DNA from: Eucommia ulmoides
Lineage: Eukaryota > Streptophyta > Magnoliopsida > Garryales > Eucommiaceae
DNA length: 64,000 nucleotides
Direction of reading: 5' to 3'
NCBI GenBank assembly: GCA_016647705.1
Contig: CM028335.1
Coordinates: 14,467,905-14,531,904, forward strand
Each line of letters begins with the position of its first letter. Position 1 is the stretch's first letter. Positions 48,130 through 60,279 of this stretch are shown here, piece by piece. The position numbers were made by a program, and so were the translations under genes. The notes under the pieces were generated by a model. That model had not been told where the DNA came from and did not search any database. It worked only from the letters and a program-made list of their open reading frames with translations.

Positions 48130-49345
48130 CATCATAAATTTTAAAAAAAATTTTTTAAAGGTCTCATTCCATAAAAACACTATTTTATAAAGTTCTGTAA
48201 AAATAATTTTTTTATACTTAAAATGGGACTTAAAAAATAATTTTTGAAATCTTAGGATCTCTCAAATAGTTTCCTACATTTTAATTAATTTAAAATATCA
48301 GATAACAAGAAAATCATAACAAAAAGTAATGACGCGTTCCATCAATACTATTGCTCTTCCTCATACCGAGCATATCTAGGTACCTCAGTCAAAAAATTAA
48401 GAGAAATAACTCAAAACTAATCGTAGTTAGTTATTACTAAAATTTTGACATAAATAAAAAATTTCTTGGTTTGAAATAAAATTTTTAATTATTTAATTTC
48501 TCCAACAATGAAATTTTTGAATTTTATTTAAAATATATTATAAACCTAAAAAATTTATTTTAAACATTCACTTTTTTTTTAAGTTATAAGCATCAAAATA
48601 GTTACCTAAACACAATTAAACAGTTTTGATTAGGATTAAATACTTGATATGAACCTAAAATGATACTAATTAAAAAAAGTTGGGAATTTCGGTGATAAAT
48701 TCACAAAATTATAATTTTAACTCATTTATTTCACGCACTATAAAAAATTTTGTAGAAGTCCAAAATTATTATAATTTATATTTTTTGACATAAAAAAGTT
48801 ACAGTAATTTTTTCAGGTACAATGACACTTGCACTTTAAACAATAACATTGTAGAAAATTACTATAGAGTGTAGACTTCGTGAATTAAAATTTTAATTTC
48901 ATTTCCTAAAAAATAATAATCCTTAAAAAAGCAAAAAATTAATAATAACAAAAAATATTTGTCAGATTTTTTCCTCGGGAACCTACGGCTATATATATAT
49001 ATATATATATATATTAAAGTTTAATTAAAAATCTAATTGAGTAATTTGTGAAGCCGACCCGGATGCTAGCGCTAACGGGCAAAAGCAAGTAACCGGCCCA
49101 TAGACCTAGTAAATGATGATGACGGAAAAATTAACACGGGCAGGTAAAATTTCTATTTATGGAAACCATCAATCCACGTGTTAGATATCTGTCGACCTTC
49201 TTCCATAAATTATGTGTCAGTTCTTCCTATATTTAGAAACTTCATCTGCTCGCTTTGATGAATCTACCTAAATCGGTTTTTTTTTTTTTTTTTTTTTTTC
49301 AAAATAAAATAAAATAACTCCATATATGGGATTCGATACTTTATT
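47400..49345. other. AT-rich stretch without a gene
   Basis: Includes (TATG)n near 47880, (TA)n at about 48090-48122 and 48992-49014, and a T tract at 49280-49299. 49045-49250 is a little richer in GC but shows no family. Confidence 0.5.
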
Positions 49346-49639
49346 CCTTACACACAGCCGATCCCAAGCCCGAATAAAGGAAAAGGGTTACGTTAGGTAA
49401 TTGATCGTCAGTGGAAAACTTTGTTAGAACTTTTATGATATAAAGATATTAAACGTTGGGGCGTTCCTTACTAGCAACGCACTACATTTTCACCTCCTGG
49501 ATGTATGAATAATGGGTTAGGGTGGGCTAGGGTGTCGCTCGGAAGCGACGCGCTGTGTTTTCGCCCGGATACGGTGTTAAATGAACGAGGGTTGGCGCAT
49601 TATGGTGGATGGGTGCGGATAAGGAAGTTAGTCCATGAG

Positions 49640-50381
49640 AATAAGCTTAAGTTGGCAAATTGAAATATAGGAACGCTGACGAGTAAGACTCAAGAATTGG
49701 CAAATGTGATGCGTAGAAGAATTATTAATATTCTATACTTGTAGAAAACTAAGTGGGTTAAAAAGAGGTCTAGAGAAATCGAGAGTACGGGATATAACTT
49801 ATGGTATATAGGGAAGGACAAACATAGGAATGGGGTGGGCATCATGGTAGATAGGGTTTTAAAGGATAGCGTTGTTGATATTAGTAAAATTGACGATAGG
49901 ATGATGGTTATGAAGCTGGTGATTGAAAGAGAGGTGATTAACGTTATTAGTACACGCTCCCCAAGTTGGACAACAAGAAAACGTTAAACAAAAATTTTGG
50001 GAGAAGATGGACGAAATTGTTCAAAATATACCTAACCAATAAAAAATATTTATTGGGGGAGACTTGAATGGACATGTCGGGAAGGAAATGAAGACTTTCG
50101 AGAAAATACATGATGATTATGGATTTGAAGAGAAAACTGTAATGGGGGAGAAGATTTTAAATTTTACTATGGCGTATGATTTTGTTCTTCTAAATACATG
50201 TTTCAGGAAAATGGATGAACACCTTATTACATTTAAGAGTGGACAGAGGAATGGCCAGATAGATTTTATCATTACTAGAGCGAGTGATCGTTTAACATGT
50301 AAGGACAGTAAAGTCATACCCAGAAAGAGTATTGCTACTCAACATAGACTAATGGTAACTGATCTTAAGTTTCAGGGGTAA
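49640..50381 (+). pseudogene. LINE endonuclease region (AP-type)
   Basis: Reads NIGTLTSKTQELANVMRRR, then WYIGKDKHRNGVGIMVDR, then after a frameshift IFIGGDLNGHVGKE and RNGQIDFIITRASDR. These are the motifs of the AP-endonuclease-like domain that nicks target DNA. The GDLNGHVG and QIDF motifs survive. Stops at Trp and Gln positions (TGA, TAG) fit transition decay. The second half is open from 50064 to 50381. Confidence 0.75.
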
Positions 50382-50399
50382 AAATGAGAGTCTAAGATA

Positions 50400-52470
50400 A
50401 GTAAACATGTAAGGATACGTTGGAGAGATCTAAGAGGTAAAAAGATAAAGTTGTCTAAGAATAATATTAGCAAATATGAGTTATGGAAGAGATATGAGGA
50501 TGTGAACAAAATGTGGATTGATATGATGAATCGTATTAAAGATGTAGGAAGAGAAGTTTTAGGAGTTTGTAGAAGAGGAGGACCACGATATAAAGAAAAT
50601 TAGTGATGAAATGAGGAGGTCCAAAAAGTCGTTCGGGACAAGAACATAGCTTATAAAGAATGACAAAAATATCCAAGTTGAGAAAGTTTGGAGAAGTATA
50701 AATATGCAAAAATGGTGGCGAGAAAAGTAATTAAGGAATCAAAATTTAGGGTGTATGATAATTTATATCAGAAGTTAGATACAAAAGAGGGAGAAATGAA
50801 TATATTTAAACTTGCTAGGTGACGTGAACGAAAAACTAGAGATATTGGAAGTGTTAGATTCATCAAAGATACTGATAAAAAGGTATTAGTGAAAGATGAG
50901 GAGATTATGGAACGATGGAGAAATTATTTTATATTTAATGAGAATGATGTCAGGGAATCTAGACTAAAGTTGCCTAGTTTATCTTCAGATAAAATTTATA
51001 GGTTTCATAGAAGAATTAGGGTTTCGAAAGTTAGAATAGCACTAAGGAAGATGCGAATTGGAAAAACAGTAGGGCCAGATAAAATCCCTATAGAAATGTG
51101 GAAAAGTTTGGGAGATATCGGATAGAGTGGTTGACTAGACTTTTCAATATCATTTTGAGGACTAAGAGAATGTCTGACGACTGAAGGAGGAGTATCTTAG
51201 TACTCATCTATAAAATAAAGGGAATGTCCAATGTTGCACGAATTATCGGGGCATAAAACTTATGAGTCATACTATGAAATTTTGGGAGAGAGTGATAGAA
51301 TATAGAATAAGACAGAAAATAAGCGTAGAAGAAAACCAATTTGGATTCATACCCAACCGATCAACCACGGAAGCTATCTATTTACTCAGGAGATTAATGA
51401 AAAAATATAGAGAAAATAAGAGAGATTTATATATGGTATTTGTGGACCTGGAAAATGTTTATGATAGGGTATCCATAGAAGTTTTGTGGTGGGTGCTAGA
51501 AAAGAAACAGATATCCAATGTATATATCGAGGTGATTAAGGATATGTATGAAGGTATAGTTACTAGTGTTTGAACAAAAGGAAGCGATACTTGTGCATTT
51601 CTTATTAATATAGGTTTACATCAAGGATCATCTTTAAGTCCTTACCTTTTCGTTCTAGTGATGGATGAACTCACAAAACATATTTAAGAAGGAGTACCAT
51701 GGATTATGTTATTTGTGGATGACATCGTATTAGTGGATGAAAGTGGAATAGGTCTTAATACTAAGTTAGAAAGATGGAAATAAGCGTTAGAGTCTAAGGG
51801 TTTGAAGGTTAGCAGAAGTAAGATAGAATATATACATTGCAATTTTAGTAATGTCCGGAGAGACGGTGGTACGGTCAAAATTAGAGACGATGAGGTATTG
51901 AAGGTTTATCATTTTAGATATTTAGGTTCAATGATTCAGAGTAATGGCGAAATCGAGGAGGATATTACGTATAGAATCAAGGCAGGTTAGTTAAAGTTAA
52001 GAAGTGCAGTTGGGGTGATTTGTGATCGTAGGATTTCGTTGAAACTTAAAGGAGATTCTACAAAACTGCTATAAGACCAACGCTTCTTTATGGTTCAGAA
52101 TGTTGGGCGGTAAAAATTAATCATGTCTAAAAAATTGGGGATAGAAATGAGAATGTTGTGGTGGATGAGTGAGAAGACGAGAATGGATAAAATTAAGAAT
52201 GAAACTATTATAGAGAATTTAAGGATAACACCCATCGAAGAAAAAATTAAAGAAAAATGTTTATGATAGTTTAGGCATGTGCATAGAAGACCCATAGGAG
52301 GACTAGTGAGAAAATGTGATTTAGTTCAAGTTTAGGAGACTACTAGAGGAAGAGGTAGATCTAAGAAGACATGGGACGAGACTATTAGAAATGATTTGGT
52401 GACATTAAACCTGACAGTGATGATGACCCTTAATCGATCTCTATGGTGTAAATGAATTCATGTAGCCGAC
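50400..52470 (+). pseudogene. LINE reverse transcriptase and C-terminal region
   Basis: Open pieces at 50889-51125, 51262-51573 and 51802-51990. The motifs run in order: RKMRIGKTVGPDKIPIEMWK, ENQFGFIPNRSTTEAIYLLR, FVDLENVYDRV (the usual Lys-Ala replaced), HQGSSLSPYLF, and the catalytic box FVDDIVLVDE (bases 51712-51723 for FVDD). Further on, YHFRYLGSMIQSNGEIEEDI and RPTLLYGSE follow. All are diagnostic of RTE-clade reverse transcriptases that copy the element at the nicked target. The catalytic Asp pair is intact but several stops interrupt the frame. Confidence 0.8.
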
Positions 52471-52512
52471 CTTACATAAGTTATACATAGGCTTAGTTGT
52501 TGTTGTTGTATA

Positions 52513-53498
52513 TAGACCCCAAAGCCCAATACTAATTTCATAAAATTTCCATTATTTATTTGACTTAGGCAAAAATTCACGTTCCACTGATGTTTGTTGT
52601 ATAACAATATTTCACTACACAACAATATTTTGAATCATGTTGTAAAATGTCCCGACCTAGTTTCCAAATATTTGTTACACAACAATATTTATAAAACTAA
52701 ATTACATTGAAGTACTTATTATTGTGCAATAATTTTTACAACATGGTTTAAGATAAGCATGTGTGTTTTGCTAAAATGAATTTTTATAAAAATAAAAAAA
52801 TCAATGAGTTTAAGATGAGATGAACTTTGTCCCTTGGGGCCATTTTAATATGTTGTCAAATATTGGGTCTTAGTCTAAAAAAATTAAAATAAAATTGGTC
52901 ATTGACCTAAATCTTAATACCTTAATATATAAACAAAAATTTAATATATTATTAAAATATATGGTAGCGGAATATTACGTCGCTATTTTCACCGTAAGTG
53001 TACGGGTCAAGTTTGGTAGAATGGGAAGAGTAGGGGTTGTCGTATCCATAGGGATTGGATTAGATGGTTCTTGAGTACCGCGATTGTCATAACCTAACTT
53101 TATCTAGGCGACTCAATTTATATTTTTGTTAATAAAATAATATACTAAAGTAATTAACTAATTAAACTAATTAACCTAATATACTAATATTGACATTTAA
53201 GAGAGTAAATTGCCTAGGGATTAACTTCATTCATTTAAATGCATTCAATTCAATCTAATTTACATTAACGGAATTCATATTATCCGAAAATCTAAGTATC
53301 GAAATCTTACTCACTACCTCTATCGAGTGTAAAGTGAATGAATATGTGACTTCGCGTCAACGCTAAAGTCCCCCTCGAGCGTCTATATGACACTTGGTCA
53401 CATGAGTCTTGCCTCAACCTCATGGATTGCATACTTCTAACACCCTCCCGGGTCATTAGATCCTCACATTGTATTTACCGTTTTGTTAATGGTTGTTC
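52513..53498. other. Intergenic stretch with a possible LTR-element fragment
   Basis: About 52980-53480 contains 'gtaagtgtacgggtcaag' and 'cgtatccatagggattgg', phrases I associate with non-coding parts of plant gypsy elements of the Tat/Athila type. I see no termini. The rest is AT-rich. This block ends where element B's truncated 5' LTR starts. Confidence 0.35.
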
Positions 53499-56247
53499 AT
53501 GTCAGTGTTGTGTGTGTGATCGTGAGACCGCCGACAACAGCAGGAGAGAGAAGAGCAGGGGAGACGTGATGGTGGGAAATTTAGTCTCAAACCACCATCT
53601 TCATGCATATAAATACCCTCATGCATAGTTATGATCAGAAAATCTAAAAGAAAATCCAGAAAATCTAGAAAGAAAGAGAGGGGATCGGCGGTGATGGGTT
53701 CGATTGTCGCCGTTGGTGGGTTTGTCATCGCTCCTCCGGTGATAGCGTGTGGGGGTGGTGTGTTTAGGCTGTAAGTGTATATGTGTTCTTCTTCATTCCG
53801 TCGTACATGTGAGTGTGCTCTATTTTTCTGTTTTGTGCTAACCACGCGTGTGTTCCCCTGTTTGGATTCACGGCTTCTTGTGTGGGTAATCGGTGTGTGG
53901 ACTAGGGTGATTGTTATGCATGTGTATGTGTGTGATCAATCATTGAGTTGCTGCCGTGCATGTGGGGTGTGTGTGTCGTCGGCGACGTATGTGTGTCAGA
54001 ATGGGGAGTGTGTATATCGGAAAAGAATGTGTGTGTGTCGTTGGGTCACCGGCGAAATGGGTTTATGTGTGTTTAGTTGTGGGTCTGTGATCGGGAGTGT
54101 GGGTGGGTGAGGATCGTGGGTGTTGTGCTGTTCAGTGGTCAGCCGTTCATTAGGTAAGAGTGTGTGTGTGTATGGGTGTGATTAGTAGGTGTTTCCTGTC
54201 CAGGTGTTGCCCGCGGTGAGAGTATGTACGTTTAGTTGCTCTGTCGCCGCTGTGGGTGTGTGATTATCGTGGGTTGTCGCTGATGTGCATGGGTTGTTCT
54301 GTGATCTCCGATGATCATCGTGAGTATGTGTGTGTGTTGTTGTCTGTGTGTGTTTAGCTCCTCCGGCAGTGTGAGTGTGTGCTGATTGCATGTGTGTGTG
54401 TGTGAGCCGGTATGGCGTCGCCGGCAGTGAAAGCATGTAGTGTCATCGGCGGCTGGGCGCAAACGGAAAACACAAACAGAAAAAGAAAAAGAAGAAAAGA
54501 AAAAGGAAAAAAAAAAAAAGGGAAAAATACACAAACAACCCCAATAAAAATCCAAAATCCATCTCGCGGCCGACGGAAGATTTGGAATAGGTAAAATCTA
54601 AATCGATTATTATTCTCGTTAAATTAAATTATTAGCATTAACGATTTTGCAAACGTAATAATAATCCTCGTAATCGTAATAATACGTTATTAATTGCTAA
54701 TCTAAATAAATTGGTACAGTAATTTTAAACGAATCGAAATTAACCGAATAATAATCTTTCATAATAAAATGTGGGAAATGGGAAATTGTAAAATTTAGGG
54801 CCTGTATTGCATGATTAGGTTATTTTAAATAAAATATTAATTTAGGCCCTATCACCATTAGGTTCGTAGGCACCGGCATCCCGATAGAGTGTGGTCAGTG
54901 ACAGTTTTGCAAAACAGATATCGAGGTGAGTGTATTGTCTTCTAATAAATTTCAAAAATCTATTTTCGTATAAATTATGAAAAATGTGTTTATTTAAAAA
55001 TGGACGAATTTGCAACTTATATGGATCAAGCGGTTTTGGGTGTTGGTGGAAATTAAAAATATTTTGTGGATTACGTTGGGTTTAAAAGGGGTGGAAAATG
55101 AATTGTTGAATTTAGTTGATTTCAAAAGGGGTGGAAATTGATTGTGGAAATAGTCGTTTGTTTTTAGATGGAAATTGGTATTTGGTCTGACTACGCCATA
55201 GTATTCACCTGTTAGGCATAGTCTGACAGAGTGTTGTTCACCTTCTAAACATAGTCCGGCAAAGCATTGTTCACCTGCTAGGCATAGTCCGGTAGAATGT
55301 TGTTCACCTACTAGGCAAAGTCCGACAGAGCGTTGTTTACCTACTAGGCAAAGTCTGGTAGAGCGTTGTTTATGACCCGTTAGGAAGACAAATCCTACGG
55401 GTGGTACGGTACCGTTGCAACTCTCGATCATGAGGTTAAAACGATCCTATGGCTAGTTGGAGGGTGGTGTGGTGTTTTGTTGTATAAGGTGAACTGGTTG
55501 AATAAATTTATATATATTACTTTACACTGAATTGGTGTATCCATATATATTGGTGTATCTATTATTTTGGTTGTTTTACACTATTTGGTTAGATATAGTA
55601 TTCTGGTGGAATTTTGCTGTTTGGTTGAGATGTTATAAATATATGAGTTTATTTCTGTGATGACAGGAAAAAGGAGTTTTCTGTGTGTTATGTGTTTATT
55701 ATATTCTATTGGAATTGGGTGGTTTAAATACAGTATTTCGTTACAGTAGTGGCAGTTGAAAATTGGTTCCAACTATGATATACGGTATTATTGTTATATT
55801 ATTTCATTTCATTAATGACAGTGGAACCGGGTACGAGATTATATTATATTATATTTCAAAACATGGTATTTTTTATTTATTGATTTTGAACTGTGGTATT
55901 TAAATTCCTATACTTGATCCATACAAAATGTTTTTATTATGAAGATAGTACATTGATAAAAAAAAATTGGTTTCAAGTACTGCGGCTAGGAGATGGTCCA
56001 CTACTGGCACTAGGAAGAGTCTGGAGGTAGCGTCGTATTGGAGATGAGTCGGTCAGACGTGAACCGTGGAAGGTTCAGGTATTTTAGTAATTTTGGTTGT
56101 GGATATTCGGGACAAGTATATATATTTTACAGTAACGCGAGTGTATATGTATATATGTTTGATTGGATACTTGTGAATTGGTTTGGTGACGTCAAGTCGA
56201 CGTCACGCCCGGCCTTGGGTGACGGGTGCGTGGGGTGGAGTGTGACA
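53499..56247 (+). repeat. 5' LTR of element B (truncated at its left)
   Basis: Aligns with 60268-63072 from 'gtcagtg' onward and ends TGTGACA. The (TA)n and the TGTAAGACCCC start of the 3' LTR are missing here. It carries the 33-base minisatellite at 55195-55375 with five units and many (GT)n tracts; the Cys/Val-rich ORFs over them are artefacts. Confidence 0.88.
55195..55375 (+). repeat. 33-bp LTR minisatellite, 5' LTR
   Basis: Five units of the type CACCTGCTAGGCATAGTCCG + ACAGAGCGTTGTT. The 3' LTR has six units at 61985-62200. The 33-base period keeps one frame open, giving an 11-residue LLGIVRQSVVH-like repeat peptide that is not a gene. Confidence 0.8.
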
Positions 56248-56252
56248 ATTTG

Positions 56253-56269
56253 TGGTATTAGAGTCTAGG
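56253..56269 (+). other. Primer-binding site of element B
   Basis: TGGTATTAGAGTCTAGG, two transitions away from the initiator Met tRNA match seen in element A, a few bases inside the 5' LTR. Confidence 0.85.
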
Positions 56270-56999
56270 TTATAGTTTCTGTAGACATATCAGTTTGTTG
56301 AACCAGTGGTGGATTATGAGATAGGGTGTCGATAGGTGGTGTCGAGCCAGTGGTGGACCATGAGATAGGGTATCGATAGGTGGGTTTGGCATGTGAGTGA
56401 TAGTTATTGCATTGCGTTAGATAGTACATTGACATCGTGCATTGTTATTGGTCTTGTTGGCAATTAGTGGGTGCGACGAAATTGTGATATTGCTAGTTGG
56501 TAGTTGGGTGGTGTTGTTAATAGTGGTAATGGATGGAATATGATTTTGAGAGTGCTAGTGGTTTTAACTATTAAATTATAACTGATAAGTAATTATATTC
56601 GTATTACTTGGCGTTGGGATTTATTATCGATAGCACCTAATATTTTAGTTGTTAAAAACAATAGGTAGTGTGACAGAGCACACTTAAGTTGAATTATTAA
56701 ACGACATCCACGATGGGTATAAAACTGCCTTCTAGGCAATATTAAGGGAACCTTGTAATGTTATTGAAGTGAGAGTTCGTATTATTGGAATAAGAGAAGA
56801 TGATTGTTTTGCAGTATGAAAGTAAAATTCAACGTTTAGTCCCGGAAAAGACAAGATATAGACTAATCTAGAAAAGATTTAATTGGCAATATATTTTAGA
56901 TTGATAGGCAATGCGGAAGGGGGAAACATAGCTAAATTAATAGAGAATGACGTGTAGGAGGTAGCCAAGAGCAGTGAGCCCGTGTTGATAATTAGTGCA

Positions 57000-59859
57000 T
57001 ATAAATACAGTCCGTTTCGGATTAGTGATAAGGAACTATTGGAGAATCTATTCCCCTGAGTATTTACAATTTTGATGTGATACTGGGTATGAATTTGCTA
57101 TCCGGATATCATGCCACAGTGGATTATTTTAAGAAGGAAGTGATCTTTCGAATCTCAAACGAGCCGAAGTTTGTATTCTCGGGTGACCGAATTATCACTC
57201 CTATCAATTTAATTTTTGCCCTAGAAGCCAGGAAATTATTAAAAAAAGGATGTCAGGGATACCTCGCGCAGGTGATAGGAACTAGTCAGAACGAAGTTCA
57301 AGTGGCGGATACTTCAGTGGTTAAGGATTGTCAGGATTGCTAGTGAACACTATTGAGTTACTTCCAGGAATTGCCCCTATATCGATTCCACCCTATCGTA
57401 TGGCGTCTACCGAGCTGAAGGAATTAAAGGTGTAGTTGCAAGATTTATTAGATCGTGGGATTATCAGACCCCGAGTTTCCCCATGAGGAGCCCCAGTGTT
57501 GTTCGTGAAGAAAAATGATACCACATTGAGAATATATATCGACTATCGGCAGCTAAATAGGGTGATGGTTCGTAACAAATATTCGTTGCCTAGAATTGAT
57601 GATTTGTTTAACCAGCTCCAGAAGGCTAAAGTGTTTTCCAAGATAGATTTTCGATTAGGGTATCACTAGTTGGAGGTCAGAGACAGTGACGTGGCAAAAA
57701 CAGCGTTCTGGTCGAGAGTAGAGAAGAGCATGCAGAGCATCTCTAGATTATGTTGCAGATATTGCGAGAAAAACAATTGTATGCTAAATTCAATAAATGT
57801 GAGTTTTGGTTGGATCGAGTTGTAATTTTGAGATATATGATCTTGGGAGATAGTGTTCAAGTGAATCCAAAGGAAGTCGAAGTTGTGGTTCAATGGGAAA
57901 GGCCAAAAAGCGTGACCAAAGTTCGAAACTTTTGGGGATTGGCGAGTTATTATCGTTAGTTGGTGCAGGGATCCTCTGTTATAGCTATCCCATTAACCCG
58001 ATTGAACCACAAGAAATCTAAATTTGAGAAGACTGATAAATGTGAGCGTCATTACCTGATGCATGAATTGGAGTTAGCGGCGATTGTGGTTGCCTTGAAG
58101 ATTTGAAGGCACTATCTGTATGGTGAAACTTGTGAAATATACACCGACCACCAGAGTTTGAAGTATTTGTTTACTCAAAAGGAGCTAAATCTGAGATAGA
58201 TACGTTGGATAAAATTGATTAAAGACTTCGATTGCACTATCCATTATCATTCAGAGAAGACCAATGTTGTAGCGGATGCTTGAGCCAAAAATTGGCAATT
58301 TTGATTGCGCACATTCAAATTGTTTATACTAATTTATATGTTAGGTTGAGATCCTTGCGAGTTTAGTGGGTGGTTGATCAGACTACAATGTTGTTTGAGG
58401 TTTTGACTTTGAAACTGATATTCATCAACCGTGTTATAGAAGCGCAGAAGTCGGATGTCCAATTAGAGAAAATTAGAAATGAAGTGAAAAATGGTCACAG
58501 AGCTGACTATCGTGTCAGAAATAATGATGAAGTCTTGATGGTTGAAAATAGATTGTGTGTTCCTAAATATGCCCATTTAACGAAAGATATATTGAAAGAA
58601 GCGCATAGTTCAATATACGCAATGCACCCAGGGAGTACCAAAATGTATCGAGATTTGCGTGAGCATTATTGGTGGATCGGAATGAAAAGGAAAATTATAG
58701 AATTTGTTGTCAGGTGTCTTGTTTTTCAGCAAGTTAAGATCGAGCATCAATGTCTAGGTGAGTTATTACAGCCTTTACCTATTCCGGAATGGAAATGGGA
58801 GCCTAGCACGATGAACTTTCTTTCGGGATTACCTTGCATTCAAAAGGGACATAATTCCATTTAAGTAATTGTAGATAGGCTTACTAAGTCTACTTATTTT
58901 CAGGTCATATGACAACGTATTCTTTTGATAAATATGCCCAATTGTATATTGACGACATGGTTAAGTTGTATGGTGCACAACAGTTTCTATAATGTCAGAT
59001 AGAGATCTGAGATTTACTTCGAAGTTTTGGTCGAGTTTCCAAACTGCTTTGGGTACCAAGTTAAAATTTGGTACTGTTTTTCATCGGCAAATTGATGATT
59101 AATCAGAACGTACAATACGGGCGTTGAAGGATATGTTAAGGAGTTATGTTTTGAAATTTCCTGGTAACTGGGATGATCATTGGATGCTGATGGAATTTGT
59201 TTATAATAGCATATGCCATTCGGCAATCGAGATGGAACCGTATAAAGCGTTGTATAAAGATGATGCAAGACTTTAGTCAAATAGACAAAACTGAGGTAGG
59301 AAAACAAAAAATTGTTAACATCAGATACAACCCAAATGACAGCAGATAAAGTAAGGGTGATTCGAAAAAATTGAGGATTTGCTCAGAGTCGACAAAAGGG
59401 ATATGCAGAAAAGCGCAGGCATGAGTTGGAAATTAAAAAGGCGATCTTGTATTTTTTTTGTGGATATCTTCATGGAAGAGCAGAATGAGGTTCGGGAAAG
59501 AAGGAAAGTTAAAACTAAGGTACATCAGACCATATGGAATTTTAAAACAGGTTAATACAACAGCTTATCGACTTGCCTTACCGTCATAATTGTTCAGCTT
59601 ACACGATGTTTTTCACGTGTCAATCCTTCGAAAATATGTGCTAGACCCTTCGTATGTGTTGACTTTGCAGTCGATCGAATTGAAAGAAAATTTGACATAT
59701 GTTGATAAACCAGTCCAAATCCTAAGCCGTAAAGACCAGGTGTTGCGGATGAAAACGATTCCATTAGTCAAAGTATTGTGGCGCAGTTATGTAGTGGAAG
59801 AAGCGACGTGGGAACGAGAGGACAAGATGAGGAACAAATACCCACATTTGTTCAATTAA
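57000..59859 (+). pseudogene. pol remnants of element B (protease to chromodomain)
   Basis: Protease remnant: DVILGMNLLSGYHATVDYF (near 57075), after a very short stretch where gag should be. Reverse transcriptase: ELKELKV, LLDRGIIRPRVSPWGAPVLF, IDYRQLN, then [10 protein letters not shown] and a break near 57710. There the frame passes directly to EEHAEHL-like and LREKQLYAKFNKCEFWL; the normal segment with the catalytic Asp-Asp box is absent. RNase H keeps LELAAIVVALKI and [12 protein letters not shown] but lacks its first part. Integrase: a zinc-finger region with HSSIYAMHPG and RCLVFQQVK (second cysteine lost to Phe), then a core fragment with MEFVYNS. The end (59590-59859) reads FHVSILRKYV and IPLVKVLWRSYVVEEATWE, a chromodomain that in relatives guides insertion into chromatin. 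Confidence 0.88.
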
Positions 59860-59890
59860 GTAATAAAAATTTCGAGACAAAATTTCTTTT

Positions 59891-59902
59891 AGGAAGGAAG
59901 AG
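59891..59902 (+). other. Polypurine tract of element B
   Basis: AGGAAGGAAGAG directly before the 3' LTR, as required for second-strand DNA priming. The same tract is found, inverted, next to the 3' LTR of element A. Confidence 0.75.
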
Positions 59903-59903
59903 T

Positions 59904-60185
59904 TGTAAGACCCCAATCGTAGCATGTACATCATTTTAGTTGCATTTTAGAGTAATTAAAAAAATTCGGGGTGAAATTGGGTCAATTAAAATTCAAATTA
60001 AAAGTTTAGGGGTCAAATTAAAAATTTAGAAAACATTCAATCCAAAAAAATTGGCATTTAACTTTTGAATTTAAATACTTTCTGGGGCTGAAATTACAAT
60101 CTCAAAAACTCTTAAAAGATGAATTGAATTAAAATAAAGAATTAAAGAAATTTAGGGGGGGAAAGAGTAATTAGAACAAATGGGT

Positions 60186-60279
<94 letters not shown>

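Larger units (their letters stand above)
49350..52512 (+). mobile_element. Dead RTE-type LINE retrotransposon
   Basis: A near full-length non-LTR element on the plus strand. The 5' part (49350-49620) carries the GC-rich leader typical of plant RTE elements (AGCGACGCGCTGTGTTTTCG). Next come an endonuclease region, a reverse transcriptase and the usual C-terminal part (RPTLLYGSE near 52075, then basic helices). The 3' end is a short (GTT)n run at 52498-52509, as expected for RTE elements that end in a microsatellite. Many stops and frameshifts mean no protein is made. Flanking target copies were not found. Confidence 0.85.
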
